In this document: positions 30,313 through 41,630 of the stretch, in pieces
How positions within the stretch are numbered: the stretch's first letter is position 1
Layout: each line of letters begins with the position of its first letter
From: Catellatospora sichuanensis
GTDB taxonomy: Bacteria; Actinomycetota; Actinomycetes; Mycobacteriales; Micromonosporaceae
Assembly (NCBI RefSeq): GCF_007483665.1
Contig: NZ_ML660186.1
Coordinates: 1 to 64,000, forward strand
Length of the DNA stretch: 64,000 nt
Reading direction: 5' to 3'
Notes under the pieces: generated by a model
Told to the model about the DNA's origin: nothing
Databases searched by the model: none
Seen by the model: the letters and a program-made list of their open reading frames with translations, nothing else
Position numbers and translations under genes: made by a program

Positions 30313-31291
30313 CGAGTCCTATCGCCTCGCCGGCTCGCCGCAACGTCGCGGCGGCCCGCGGGCGTGCCCGCTGCGCCCCCTCCCGCAGCACCGCCTCGAC
30401 CGTCTCCGGCCGGCGGCGCAGGGTTTCGTAGCGCTCCTGGATCGGTGTCAGCACCGCCACCACGGCCTCGGCCGTCTCGCGCTTGAGCCGGCCGTACGAG
30501 TCGAAGTGGCCGGCAGAGCCGGTGCAGGCCTGGTAGATCTCCAGCAGGTTGGTCACCCCCGGCTGCTTCTCCCGGTCGTGTCGCACCGTGCTCCCGCTGT
30601 CGGTGACCGCGCGCATCACCTTGCGGCGCACGACATCGGGCTCGTCGAGAATGCTGATGACACCCGCGCTGACCACATTGGTCTTGCCCATCTTCGCCGT
30701 CGGCTCGGCCAGGTCCATGACCCGTGCGGCGACCGGGGCGGGCACTGCCACGGGCACCGTGAAGGTGGGGCCGTAGCGGCCGTTGAACCGGTTCGCGACG
30801 GCTCGGGCCAGCTCGACGTGCTGCATCTGGTCGTCGCCGACCGGCACCTGCTCGGTGTCGTGCAGCAGGATGTCGGCCGCCATCAGCACCGGGTAGGTGA
30901 GCAGGCTGAGCCGCACGTGCTCGGCCCGCGCCGCCTTCTCCTTGAACGCGACCATGCGCTGGGCCTCGCCGTAGCCTGTGGCACATTCCAGCAGGTAGTG
31001 CAGTTGGGTGTGCTCGGGCAGGTGGGACTGGACGTAGAGGGTGCAGCGCTGCGGGTCGACCCCGGCGGCGAGCAGCACCGCGGCCTGTTCCAGGGTCAGC
31101 GCGCGTACCGCGGCGGGATCGTGCTCGACGGTCAGCGAGTGCAGGTCGGCGAGCATGGTGATGGTCTCGCTGTCGTCCTGCCCGGCCACCAGCGGCAGGA
31201 TCATGCCGAACAGGTTGCCGAGTTGCAGGTGCCCGGTGGGCTTGCAGCCGGACAAGCGGCGGGCGCGGACGCGGGTCGGGGCGATGGTCAT
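30302..31291 (-). CDS. trpS: Tryptophanyl-tRNA synthetase, probably auxiliary type
   Basis: A 329-residue class I synthetase. HIGH-type HLQLGN is at about residue 21 (GCKPTGHLQLGNLFG), then DLHSLTV and GDDQMQHVELAR. KMSKS is replaced by AKMGKTN at about 200. The ATG at 31291 has GAGGAG upstream. A Trp-Trp leader peptide and a terminator-like hairpin precede it. In Streptomyces, ribosome-mediated attenuation of this kind controls the auxiliary, indolmycin-resistant TrpRS. That parallel suggests this is a second TrpRS, but it needs the genome to confirm. Confidence 0.9.
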   Translation of the reverse strand: MTIAPTRVRARRLSGCKPTGHLQLGNLFGMILPLVAGQDDSETITMLADLHSLTVEHDPAAVRALTLEQAAVLLAAGVDPQRCTLYVQSHLPEHTQLHYLLECATGYGEAQRMVAFKEKAARAEHVRLSLLTYPVLMAADILLHDTEQVPVGDDQMQHVELARAVANRFNGRYGPTFTVPVAVPAPVAARVMDLAEPTAKMGKTNVVSAGVISILDEPDVVRRKVMRAVTDSGSTVRHDREKQPGVTNLLEIYQACTGSAGHFDSYGRLKRETAEAVVAVLTPIQERYETLRRRPETVEAVLREGAQRARPRAAATLRRAGEAIGLVSS

Positions 31292-31336
31292 GTCGGTCTC
31301 CTCGGGAGTCGGGCCACCCCGTCCGGAGACCCTCGG

Positions 31337-31382
31337 CACGGCGGGAGCCGTGCACGGAGAAGGCCGCCCGGAGGGGCGGCCT
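31337..31382 (-). terminator. Attenuator hairpins in the trpS leader
   Basis: Reading on the minus strand, AGGCCGCC-CTCC-GGGCGGCCT (31361-31382) is followed by TTCTCC, then a second hairpin GCACGG/CCGTGC (31337-31354). The first lies about 37 nt after the leader peptide stop, where a terminator of an attenuation system would sit. The exact antiterminator pairing was not resolved by eye. Confidence 0.6.
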
Positions 31383-31418
31383 GGGTCGTCTACTGGGTTC
31401 GCGGAAGCGGGCCGCCCG

Positions 31419-31454
31419 TCAGGGCAGCCACCACATGGTGCTCGTCATCCGCAT
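31419..31454 (-). CDS. Trp leader peptide for trpS attenuation
   Basis: An 11-codon frame reading MRMTSTMWWLP with two adjacent Trp codons (31428-31433), then TGA. Ribosome stalling at the Trp codons when charged tRNA-Trp is scarce would favour antitermination and raise TrpRS synthesis. No strong ribosome-binding site is seen, and ATG 31448 is an alternative start. This is inferred from position, Trp content and the downstream hairpin. Confidence 0.7.
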   Translation of the reverse strand: MRMTSTMWWLP

Positions 31455-31557
31455 GGCGACCATTGTCCCCGCACCCGCCTTGATCGGCAAGAACGTTGCC
31501 GAAGGTAAGGGGTTACCGCCGGTTCACCACCTGCCGTCGTCAGGCAGGATGGGCGTC

Positions 31558-34047
<2,490 letters not shown>

Positions 34048-34134
34048 CCTGCCCCGCGACCCCGCCGTCCACCCCGCCCGGCCGCCGTGCCGCCGTGCCT
34101 GGCCGAGCCCGCCCGCCGGGCCTGCCCTGACGTA

Positions 34135-34193
34135 GACGTTGGCCTATGACATCGAATCCGGGCGCCGATTTTTCGACGTCATAGGCCAACGTC
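34135..34193. repeat. Intergenic palindrome, family C (copy 1)
   Basis: Arms GACGTTGGCCTATGAC (34135-34150) and GTCATAGGCCAACGTC (34178-34193) pair perfectly, and the stem continues inward through TCGAA/TTCGA after one mismatch. It lies after pepN; a relative is at 37426-37492. Confidence 0.85.
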
Positions 34194-34247
34194 GATGACG
34201 GGACGGGGTGAGGCGTCCGGCGGAACGGGACGGGGCGTGCGACGGCA

Positions 34248-34259
34248 TAGAATCGGCGC
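34248..34259 (+). promoter_or_regulatory. Probable -10 of leaderless nadD
   Basis: TAGAAT at 34248-34253 ends 6 nt before GTG 34260, and there is no Shine-Dalgarno sequence. Confidence 0.5.
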
Positions 34260-34844
34260 GTGGCGACACGTATCGGGATCATGGGCGGAACCTTCGACCC
34301 CATCCACCACGGTCACCTCGTCGCGGCCAGCGAGGTGGCTGACCGGTACGCGCTCGACGAGGTCGTCTTCGTGCCGACGGGGCAGCCGTGGCAGAAGACC
34401 GAGCACGTGGTCACCCCGGCGGAGGACCGCTATCTGATGACGGTCATCGCGACCGCGTCCAACCCGCGGTTCAGCGTGAGCCGGGTGGACGTCGACCGGG
34501 TCGGGCCGACCTACACCGTCGACACGCTGCGCGAGCTGCGCGACCAGTACGGCGAGAAGACCGAGCTGTTCTTCATCACCGGCGCCGACGCGCTCTCCAA
34601 GATCTTGTCCTGGAAGGACGCGGACCAGCTGTTCGAGCTGGCCCACTTCGTGGGGGTCACCCGTCCGGGGTTCATGCTCACCGACGCGCACCTGCCTGCC
34701 GACGTGGTGAGCCTGGTCCAGGTGCCGGCGATGGCGATCTCGTCCACGGACTGCCGGCGGCGGGTCGCGGCGGGCCAGCCGGTGTGGTACCTGGTACCGG
34801 ACGGGGTAGTGCAATACATCACAAAGCGGCATCTATACCGCTGA
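34260..34844 (+). CDS. nadD: Nicotinate-nucleotide adenylyltransferase
   Basis: A 194-residue enzyme of NAD synthesis that joins nicotinate mononucleotide to ATP. The start [17 protein letters not shown] carries the nucleotidyltransferase HxGH (HHGH, residues 16-19), and the C-terminal ISSTDCRRR motif matches the ISST.IR signature. It is followed by rsfS as in most bacteria. Confidence 0.96.
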   Translation: MATRIGIMGGTFDPIHHGHLVAASEVADRYALDEVVFVPTGQPWQKTEHVVTPAEDRYLMTVIATASNPRFSVSRVDVDRVGPTYTVDTLRELRDQYGEKTELFFITGADALSKILSWKDADQLFELAHFVGVTRPGFMLTDAHLPADVVSLVQVPAMAISSTDCRRRVAAGQPVWYLVPDGVVQYITKRHLYR

Positions 34845-34965
34845 TTCCGGGTGTCCGGGCCCACCGCGTGACTATCTCAGCGGCGTACCGGGTAATCCCT
34901 GTGAGACTCTGGATGCTGAGCCTGATCGCGAGCATCGCGGCCAGGCCACCGACGAAAGGACCAAG

Positions 34966-35355
34966 GTGCCCGCAACCGAGCGTGCCGTCGAGATGGCCCT
35001 GGCCGCCGCGCAGGCGGCCGCCGACAAGAAGGCAGAGGACATCGTCCTGATGGACGTGGGCGAGCAGCTCGTCCTCACCGACGTCTTCGTGGTCGCCTCC
35101 GCTCCGAACGAGCGCCAGGTCCTGGCCATCGTCGACGCCGTCGAAGAAGCCCTGCTGAAGATGCCCGAGAAGGCCAAGCCGATCCGCCGCGAAGGCGAGC
35201 GCGCAGGCCGCTGGGTGCTGCTCGACTTCGGCGACATCGTGGTGCACGTCCAGCACAGCGAGGAGCGCGAGTTCTACGCCCTCGACCGGCTGTGGAAGGA
35301 CTGCGCCCGGATCGAGTTCAACGACCGCGACCTGGCGACCCAGGACGCTGCGTGA
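34966..35355 (+). CDS. rsfS: Ribosome silencing factor
   Basis: A 129-residue RsfS/Iojap protein. It has KAEDIVLMDV, the LTDVFVVASAPNERQ core and the WVLLDFGDIVVHVQHSEERE block that contacts L14. It blocks 30S-50S joining when nutrients are low. GTG 34966 follows AAAGGA. Confidence 0.95.
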   Translation: MPATERAVEMALAAAQAAADKKAEDIVLMDVGEQLVLTDVFVVASAPNERQVLAIVDAVEEALLKMPEKAKPIRREGERAGRWVLLDFGDIVVHVQHSEEREFYALDRLWKDCARIEFNDRDLATQDAA

Positions 35356-35377
35356 GCGAGCGCAGCGAGGAGAAGGC

Positions 35378-36004
35378 GTGAGCCTGGAACGGGGGCAGGA
35401 AGCGATCACTCGCGTCCTGCTGTGGCGGCACGGCAACACCGATTGGAATGCCGCCCAGCGCGTGCAGGGTCAGCTCGACGTGCCCGTCAACGACCGCGGC
35501 CGGGCTCAGGCCCAGGCCGCGGCTGCGGTGCTCGCGCGCAGTGAGGCCCAGCTCATGATCACCAGTGACCTCGGCCGCTGCACGCAGACCGCCGCGCCGC
35601 TGGTCGAGCTGACCGGGCTGACGCCCGAGCGGGACGCCCGGCTGCGCGAGCGGCATTTCGGCTCGTGGCAGGGGCTCACCACCCCGGAGGTGCGCGAGCG
35701 CTTCCCGGAGTCGTACGCCCGCTGGCGCGCCGCCGACCCCGATCCGGGCGACGGCCTCGAGCCGCTGGCCGACCTGGGCAAGCGCGTCAGCGAGACGATC
35801 CGGCAGGCGGCCGAGCGGGTGCCGGGCGGCACCGCGATCCTGGTCAGCCACGGCGGCGCCATCAAGTACGGGGTGGCCGCGCTGCTCGGCTGGCCCGAGG
35901 AGATGCTGCCGACCGTCGCCCCGGTGCAGAACTGCCACTGGGTCGACCTGATCCTGCAGCCGTCCTACGGCTGGCGGGTGTCGGCGTACAACGTCGGCGC
36001 ATGA
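35378..36004 (+). CDS. Histidine phosphatase / phosphoglycerate mutase-like protein
   Basis: A 208-residue protein. The phosphohistidine motif LLWRHGNT is near His18, with LRERHFGSWQG and the second catalytic HGG in LVSHGGAIK. The rsfS-phosphatase pair is conserved in actinobacteria. GTG 35378 follows GAGGAGAAGG. The true substrate is not evident; family members include acid phosphatases and sugar-phosphate phosphatases. Confidence 0.88.
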   Translation: MSLERGQEAITRVLLWRHGNTDWNAAQRVQGQLDVPVNDRGRAQAQAAAAVLARSEAQLMITSDLGRCTQTAAPLVELTGLTPERDARLRERHFGSWQGLTTPEVRERFPESYARWRAADPDPGDGLEPLADLGKRVSETIRQAAERVPGGTAILVSHGGAIKYGVAALLGWPEEMLPTVAPVQNCHWVDLILQPSYGWRVSAYNVGA

Positions 36005-36049
36005 CGGCACTCGCGCAACTTGCCCGCGGGCGGTAGCGTCCGAACTGAC

Positions 36050-36484
36050 ATGGCCACCAGAACCCCCCTCACTCGTCTGTTGTTGACCGGCACGCTGCTG
36101 GGCGGTCTTCTGCTCACCGGCTGCGCCCCGACCCAGGAGCCGGAGGTGGGCAGTTCGATGACCCCGCAACCGTCGGCGTCCGGCTGGCTGCCGCCGAGCA
36201 GCCCGCCCGGCCGGCCCAAGCCGAGCCTGTCCCCGCAGGTGCCGCCGTCCGCCAAGGACGGCCAGGTCATCTCGGTGAGCGGCCGGGTCGAGCGGGTGGA
36301 GCTGGAGGGCGGCTGCACCGTGCTGCGCGCCGACAACGGCACGACCTACCAGCTGATGGGCGGCGACCCGAACGTCGTCAAGCCCGGCGCCACCGTGCTG
36401 GTGAAAGGCCGCCTGCGCACCGACATCATGACGATCTGCCAGATGGGCCCCGTGCTCGAGGTCGTCACGGCGCAGTCGTCGTGA
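36050..36484 (+). CDS. Small lipoprotein
   Basis: A 144-residue protein with a clear lipobox (LLTGC, Cys at about 25). A Pro/Ser-rich linker follows, then a small beta domain of about 75 residues (VISVSGRVERVELEGGC and MGGDPNVVKPGATVLVKG) resembling an OB-like fold. No function is known. ATG 36050 has only weak ribosome-binding signal. Confidence 0.75.
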   Translation: MATRTPLTRLLLTGTLLGGLLLTGCAPTQEPEVGSSMTPQPSASGWLPPSSPPGRPKPSLSPQVPPSAKDGQVISVSGRVERVELEGGCTVLRADNGTTYQLMGGDPNVVKPGATVLVKGRLRTDIMTICQMGPVLEVVTAQSS

Positions 36485-36501
36485 CGGGTTAACGTGCCCG
36501 C

Positions 36502-37380
36502 ATGCCCGTAGCGGTCGTCACCGACTCCACTGCCTACCTGCCCGCCACCGTCGCGGACGGGTCGCTGACCGTCGTGCCCCTGCACGTCGTGCTCGGCGGC
36601 GTGTCCGGCCGGGAGGGCGTCGAGGTCAATCCAGCCGAGGTGGCCGTCGCGCTGACCGCCCGCCGTGTCGCGGTGACCACCTCGCAACCCACCCCGGCCG
36701 AGTTCGCGCAGGTCTACGACCAGCTGTTCGCGGCGGGCGTGGACGGCATCGTCTCGGTGCACCTGGCCGGCGCGCTGTCCGGCACCCTCGGCGCCGCGTC
36801 GACCGCGGCAGGCGAGGCCGCCGGGCCGGTCGAGGTGATCGACTCCTGCTCGGCCGCGATGGGCGTGGGCTTCCCCGCCCTGGCCGCGGCACGGGCCGCG
36901 ACACAGGGCGAAGACCTGGCGGGCGTACGCGACGCCGCCCTGCACACCATCGACCGCACCAGCACCTTCTTCTACGTGGACACGCTGGAGCACCTGCGCC
37001 GGGGTGGCCGCATCAACGCGGCCTCGGCCCTGCTGGGCACCGCGCTGGCGGTCAAGCCCCTGCTGGAGGTGTCCGCGGGCGGCATCACCATGCGCGACAA
37101 GGTGCGCACCGCCGCCCGCGCGCTGGACCGGCTGGTCGCGCTGGCTCTGGAGGCGGCCGGTGACGGCCCCGTCGAGGTGGCCGTGCACCACCTGGCCGCC
37201 ACGGAGCGGGCCGAGTGGATCGCGGGCGCGCTGCGCGAACGGCTCGGCGACCGGCTGTGCGAGCTGTACACCAGCGAGGTCGGCGCCGTCGTGGCCGCGC
37301 ACGTGGGCCCCGGCCTGGCCGGGGTGGTCGTGCACCGCCTCCCCGAAGCCGCCCAGTCCCTCCTCGACGACCAGCTCTGA
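36502..37380 (+). CDS. DegV family fatty-acid-binding protein
   Basis: A 292-residue protein. VVTDSTAYLP starts the N-terminal domain. Further blocks are TTSQPTPAEF, HLAGALSGTLGAA, IDSCSAAMGVGF and the linker VDTLEHLRRGGRI. DegV/FakB proteins present fatty acids to FakA-type kinases; no kinase gene is nearby. TAACGT (36490-36495) ends 6 nt before ATG 36502, suggesting a leaderless start. Confidence 0.9.
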   Translation: MPVAVVTDSTAYLPATVADGSLTVVPLHVVLGGVSGREGVEVNPAEVAVALTARRVAVTTSQPTPAEFAQVYDQLFAAGVDGIVSVHLAGALSGTLGAASTAAGEAAGPVEVIDSCSAAMGVGFPALAAARAATQGEDLAGVRDAALHTIDRTSTFFYVDTLEHLRRGGRINAASALLGTALAVKPLLEVSAGGITMRDKVRTAARALDRLVALALEAAGDGPVEVAVHHLAATERAEWIAGALRERLGDRLCELYTSEVGAVVAAHVGPGLAGVVVHRLPEAAQSLLDDQL

Positions 37381-37425
37381 GCCCGCCGTCAGCGCGCCGA
37401 CGCTTGTCGGCACGGCCCGCGCCTT

Positions 37426-37492
37426 GATAGACGCTGGCCTATCTGATCGATTTTTTGTAGATCGAACTCGACTAGATAGGCCAGCGTCTATC
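37426..37492. repeat. Intergenic palindrome, family C (copy 2)
   Basis: Perfect 19-bp arms GATAGACGCTGGCCTATCT and AGATAGGCCAGCGTCTATC. The loop includes a T6 run. It shares the GACGyTGGCCTAT core with the copy at 34135. Confidence 0.88.
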
Positions 37493-37568
37493 GGTTGGCG
37501 AGGGGTGACGGCCTCGTTCCGTGCGCATGGGTGGCGCTGGGGCGGGGGCGTGGTGATACTCAGCGTTC

Positions 37569-38507
37569 ATGGAGAAGGCTCGTTCTGAACTTCTCGGTCG
37601 GGACCTGGCGCATGCGCTGCGTACCGGCCCGTTCTCTGCCGCACTGCACCTGGCCATCGAAGATCGGGGCATTCGGCCGGAGGAGATCCAGGAGAAACTG
37701 GCCGCCGCCGGGATCAGCGTCAGCCTGGCCACCCTCAGCTACTGGCGGCGGGGTCGCAGCCGCCCGGAGCGCCCGGAGTCGATGAAGGCGGTGCGGATGC
37801 TGGAACAGATCCTGTCGCTGCCCGCCGAGTCCCTCCTCGCCCAGCTCGGCCCACGTCGGCCCCGTGGCCGCTGGCTCAACCAGGCGCCGGGGACCATCGA
37901 CATCGACCGGCTCTTCGAGGACGGCAACAGCGTCTCGAAGATCATCCGGGAGCTGGACCGCTGGACGTACCACGAACTCACCCGGATCAGCCTGCACGAC
38001 CTGTACCAGGTGGGCGCGCAGCGCCAGGAGCTGCGGCTCAACTGCCGCCAGGTGCTGCGGGCCAACGTGGACCGGGTGGCCCGCACGGTCGGTATCTTCC
38101 GCACCGACGACCTGGGCGCGCCCACCGGCGTAAACGCCCTGCGCAACTGCCGGCTGGGCCGGGTGCGGTCCGACCCGGAGTCGGGCCTGCAGGCTGCGGA
38201 GATCATCTTTGACCGGATGCTCTCGCAGGGTGACACCGTCGTCATCGAGTACGAGTTCGAGAGCGGCTCGCTCGTCGCCACCGACAACTACTACCGGGGC
38301 TTCTCGGTGCCGGTGGGGGAGTACGTGCTGCAGGTGCAGTTCGACCGCGATGCGGTGCCGGCCCGCTGCTACCGCTTCGAGCGGCGCGGCCTGCACGCGC
38401 CCGACCAGGGCGTACGCGAGGTGTGGATCGGTTCGACGCACGGCGCACACCTGGTCGCGGCCGACATCCCGCCGGGCATCGTCGGCATGCGCTGGGAATG
38501 GGCATGA
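37569..38507 (+). CDS. XRE-like helix-turn-helix regulator with large C-terminal domain
   Basis: A 312-residue protein. An N-terminal helix-turn-helix (about residues 35-62: IQEKLAAAGISVSLATLSYWRRGRS) precedes a domain of about 200 residues with no motif I recognise and a beta-rich pattern. Targets are unknown. GATACT lies 8 nt before ATG 37569. Confidence 0.75.
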   Translation: MEKARSELLGRDLAHALRTGPFSAALHLAIEDRGIRPEEIQEKLAAAGISVSLATLSYWRRGRSRPERPESMKAVRMLEQILSLPAESLLAQLGPRRPRGRWLNQAPGTIDIDRLFEDGNSVSKIIRELDRWTYHELTRISLHDLYQVGAQRQELRLNCRQVLRANVDRVARTVGIFRTDDLGAPTGVNALRNCRLGRVRSDPESGLQAAEIIFDRMLSQGDTVVIEYEFESGSLVATDNYYRGFSVPVGEYVLQVQFDRDAVPARCYRFERRGLHAPDQGVREVWIGSTHGAHLVAADIPPGIVGMRWEWA

Positions 38508-38540
38508 GCGGCCGGGCATCGTCGTGAGATGCCCGGCCGC
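38508..38540. terminator. Bidirectional terminator
   Basis: 13-bp arms GCGGCCGGGCATC / GATGCCCGGCCGC with a 7-nt loop lie between the convergent regulator and protease genes. Confidence 0.8.
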
Positions 38541-38566
38541 CCGGTCCCCCCGTCCCCGTCCCCCGG

Positions 38567-40525
38567 TCAGGAGACGTTGATGGTCACCTCGTCGATGACC
38601 CAGCTGGTCTGCAGCGACTGGTCCTCGACGCCGTTGAACCTCAGCGTCACCGTCTGCCCGGCGAACTGGCTCACGTTGACGACCTTCTCCACGTACGCGG
38701 AGTTGGCGTCGAGGTTGGTGGCGGTGGCCACGGTCGTGCTGCCCATGGTCACCGTCAGCCGGTCCCAGACCTGGCCGTCGTTCTCGGCGGTGGTGATGCG
38801 CACCCAGTAGCGCAGCGTGGCGCTGGTGCAGCCGGCCGGGATCGTCACCGACTGCTGCACCCAGTCGGTCTGCGTCTGGCCCTGGCCGCCCAGCCAGGCG
38901 CTGCGGGTGCCGGTCTTGCCCGGGTAGCCCGAGCCCGCCCAGGCGCCGACGACGCCCGTGTCGGCCGTCCACGGCGTGGTGCCGCTCTCGAAGCTGGAGT
39001 TGCCGACGACCTGCGCCGCGGTGCAGCCGCCGCCACCGGAGGTGACCGTCCAGGTGAAGTTCGTCGACCCGGTCCTGCTCGCCGAGTCGGTGACCGTCAC
39101 CGTGACGTTCGAGGTGCCCGCGGTGGTCGGCGTGCCCGTGATCAGGCCGCTGGACGAGCTGATCGACAGACCGGCCGGCAGGCCCGAGGCGCTCCAGGTG
39201 TACGGCGACGTGCCGCCGGAAGCCTGCATCTGGAGGCTGACGGACTGCCCGACGGCGGTGCTCCTGTTACCGGGGTTGGTGACCGACGGGTTGTTGGGGT
39301 TGGTCCCGCCGTTCATGAAGCCCGTGTAGAGCAGCCGGTTCGGCGAACCCGTGCCCGGCGAGGTGACCTTGCCGGTGGTGGCGTTGTTGACCAGCGCGTC
39401 ACGCACCTGGGCGGGCGTGGCGTTGGGGTTGAGACCCAGGTACACCGCCGCGGCGCCGGCCGTGTGCGGCGAGGCCATCGAGGTGCCCGTCATCGTCGCG
39501 CTGCCGTTGTTGCTGGAGTACGACGCCGACACGATGCTCGTGCCCGGGGCGAAGATGTCCAGGCAGGAGCCGTAGTTGCTGCTGCTGTTGCGGCCGTCGG
39601 AGCTGTTGGTGTTGCCGACGGTGACCGCCGCGGCGACGGCCTGCGGGCTGTAGTAGCAGGCGTCGTCGGAGGAGTTGCCGGCCGCCTGGACGAACTGCAC
39701 GCCCGACGAGATGAGGCTCGACACGGCGCTGTCCATGGCCTGGCTGGTGCAGCGGCTCTGGCAGCCGATGCTGTAGTTCACCACGGCCGGCTTCTGGGCG
39801 TTGGTGCGCACCCAGTTGATGCCCGCGATGAGGTCGTCGTTGGTACCGCTGCCCTGGCAGTTCAGCACCCGGACGGCGGCCACGGAGGCCTTCTTGGCCA
39901 CGCCGTAGCTGGTGCCCACGGCGGTGCCGGCCACATGCGTGCCGTGGCCGTGGCAGTCCGTCGGCGTGCTGTCGTCGTCCACCATGTCCGTGCCCTGCCT
40001 GACCCGGCCGGTGAACTCGACGTGGCTGGCGTTGATGCCGGTGTCGAGCACATAGACCGTCACCCCCTGACCCGGGTTGGTGGGGTACGTGTACGCCTGG
40101 TTCAGCGGCAGGTTGGCCTGGTCGATGCGGTCGTCGCCCCAGTTCGGGGGATTGTTCTGGGTGTCCAGCACACCGATGCGCTGCACCGCCTCGACCGAGG
40201 CGACCGCGGGGTCGGCGGCCAGCTTGCGCGCCTGCGCCGCGGTCATGCCGACCGAGAAGCCGCGCAGCCCGGCGGTGTAGACGTGCCGCGCCTTGCCGCC
40301 GAAACGGCCGGCCAGGTCACGTGCCTTGGTGCCGACGGTGCTCGCGGGCACCGCGGAGTCCTTGAACACCACGATGTAGCGGTCGGCGACCGCGCTCGGG
40401 CTGTCGGCGTACAGGATTTGGGCCTCGGGTCCGGTGGGGGCGGCGTTCGCCGTCCCACCCGCGCCGAGCGCCCCGGCGAACGCGACGATGATCGCGAAGC
40501 CGAGGGCGGAAACTCGATGCCGCAA
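38567..40525 (-). CDS. Secreted subtilisin-like serine protease (S8) with Ig-like and binding domains
   Basis: A 652-residue secreted protease. The signal peptide ends at about 28 (TANA-A). An I9 propeptide (about 45-115, [10 protein letters not shown]) is followed by the S8 catalytic domain with Asp161 (VLDTGIN), His194 (HGTHVAGT) and Ser349 (GTSMASPH). Next comes a putative Ig-like domain (about 415-495, [17 protein letters not shown]). A C-terminal beta-sandwich of about 140 residues, probably carbohydrate-binding-like, ends the protein. TTG 40525 has GGGAGGAG upstream. Confidence 0.93.
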   Translation of the reverse strand: MRHRVSALGFAIIVAFAGALGAGGTANAAPTGPEAQILYADSPSAVADRYIVVFKDSAVPASTVGTKARDLAGRFGGKARHVYTAGLRGFSVGMTAAQARKLAADPAVASVEAVQRIGVLDTQNNPPNWGDDRIDQANLPLNQAYTYPTNPGQGVTVYVLDTGINASHVEFTGRVRQGTDMVDDDSTPTDCHGHGTHVAGTAVGTSYGVAKKASVAAVRVLNCQGSGTNDDLIAGINWVRTNAQKPAVVNYSIGCQSRCTSQAMDSAVSSLISSGVQFVQAAGNSSDDACYYSPQAVAAAVTVGNTNSSDGRNSSSNYGSCLDIFAPGTSIVSASYSSNNGSATMTGTSMASPHTAGAAAVYLGLNPNATPAQVRDALVNNATTGKVTSPGTGSPNRLLYTGFMNGGTNPNNPSVTNPGNRSTAVGQSVSLQMQASGGTSPYTWSASGLPAGLSISSSSGLITGTPTTAGTSNVTVTVTDSASRTGSTNFTWTVTSGGGGCTAAQVVGNSSFESGTTPWTADTGVVGAWAGSGYPGKTGTRSAWLGGQGQTQTDWVQQSVTIPAGCTSATLRYWVRITTAENDGQVWDRLTVTMGSTTVATATNLDANSAYVEKVVNVSQFAGQTVTLRFNGVEDQSLQTSWVIDEVTINVS

Positions 40526-40816
40526 GGTTCTCTCCTCCCAGAGATCCCACCCCGCGGCCGGGTCCCGATGACGCCGGCCGCGAAGGGGTGACGCGAACCT
40601 AGGAGCGGATGAACCTGTTGCGGCAGAGCGGTTAACAGCGATCGATGATTCGTAACGTCAAAACTGTTTATAGAAACCATCCCATGCCCGCAGTCGTGAT
40701 CGGACGCTCCTGGTGGTGCGTGCGGCACATGGTGCGCCGAGGGCGTGATCAGGTGGTTGTTCGCAAACGGCCCGTCGTCGACGGGCAAGAGATTTGAGGT
40801 GTACGCCCACCGGGCG
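40526..40816. other. Spacer holding a degenerate copy of the comEA upstream region
   Basis: No gene is seen. Bases 40746-40815 are about 80% identical to 41540-41610, just before comEA, but the DnaA-box-like TTGTCCACA is lost here. Confidence 0.7.
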
Positions 40817-41029
40817 TCACGCGAAGAGCCGCCTCCATCGCGGTGCGGGCGGCTGCGCGGTATCACGGCCAGCCATGACCAGCTCTGCCGTCGCCTGTCG
40901 GATCGCCTGGCAGCTCGCGCGAGAGCAGATGCGGCAGCGGCCCGTCCTCTTCCTGTTCCGGTGGCGGCGGATCTCCTCGTAGAGGAAGGCCGCCCGCTTG
41001 TCGGAGACCGGTTCCATGAACGACCGCAC
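40817..41029 (-). CDS. Small Cys-containing hypothetical protein
   Basis: A 70-residue frame with GGAGG four bases before GTG 41029. It contains FLYEEIRRHRNRKRTGRCRI then CSRASC, a small knuckle-like Cys set, followed by a helix. It diverges from the GntR gene and faces the paired operators, a module arrangement that makes it plausible. It is short and has no known family, so it is uncertain. Confidence 0.45.
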   Translation of the reverse strand: MRSFMEPVSDKRAAFLYEEIRRHRNRKRTGRCRICSRASCQAIRQATAELVMAGRDTAQPPAPRWRRLFA

Positions 41030-41173
41030 GGCACCTCCAGTGATGATGAAGCCCGCCGCACGGAGCCGTCTGTCACGTACGGCGGGGCACCCCTGGACAG
41101 GCGGGCCGGGGTGCGATGCCAGCCCGCCCGCTGAGACGCCGCCAAGTGACCAGCCGGGAGGCGCTCATCGAAG

Positions 41174-41233
41174 ACTTTAGCGACTTTGGCGCTAAAGTCC
41201 GGTCCTGAACTTTAGCGACCTTGGCGCTAGACG
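41174..41233. promoter_or_regulatory. Two tandem GntR-type operators
   Basis: A palindrome with CTTTAGCG and CGCTAAAG arms (41174-41198) is repeated 35 bp downstream (41209-41233), where the right arm is degenerate (CGCTAGAC). They lie between a divergent small gene and the GntR gene, the natural place for autoregulation. Confidence 0.7.
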
Positions 41234-41286
41234 ACCGGATGAAATGCGTGGTGTTATGAGCGGGACTAGCTGGGAGTTCTGCCGTC

Positions 41287-41508
41287 ATGCCGATAGAGCC
41301 GCACCTCGACCGTGTTCTGCGCCTGATCCGCGAAAACATCGCCGCCGGCACCTGGCCGCCTGGACACAAGTTGCCCACGCACCGGCAGCTTGCGGAGGAG
41401 TACGGCGTGGGGATGACCACGATCCGCCAGGCGGTTCTGCTGCTGCGCACCACGGGGGAGTTGAACGGGCACCAGGGTGTGGGCGTGTTCGTGCCGGACA
41501 AGGGTTAG
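41287..41508 (+). CDS. Stand-alone GntR-type winged-helix regulator
   Basis: A 73-residue protein that is only the GntR DNA-binding domain. It has AAGTWPPGHKLPTHRQLAEE, the recognition region VGMTTIRQAVLLLRT and the wing GELNGHQGVGVFV. There is no effector domain. ATG 41287 has GGGAG about 11 nt upstream. Two matching palindromes lie 55-110 bp upstream, so it probably represses its own gene. Confidence 0.88.
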   Translation: MPIEPHLDRVLRLIRENIAAGTWPPGHKLPTHRQLAEEYGVGMTTIRQAVLLLRTTGELNGHQGVGVFVPDKG

Positions 41509-41550
41509 CCAGGGCGTCCGCCATAACACACCGGGGTCTTGATCAGGCGG

Positions 41551-41577
41551 TTGTCCACAAGCGGGCCGTCGTCCACA
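41551..41577 (+). other. Two DnaA-box-like sites upstream of comEA
   Basis: TTGTCCACA (41551-41559) and TCGTCCACA (41569-41577) match the actinobacterial DnaA-box form and lie 18 bp apart, 54 bp before the comEA start. Confidence 0.5.
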
Positions 41578-41630
41578 GGCAAGAGAATTGACCGGTACTC
41601 CCACCGCGCACTCGTCCCTAGCGTGGCCGC

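Noticed and set aside
40745..41134. Plus-strand frame overlapping the small minus-strand gene near GntR
   Set aside because: No ribosome-binding site. Its first residues resemble the frame at 41539 only because the DNA is duplicated there.
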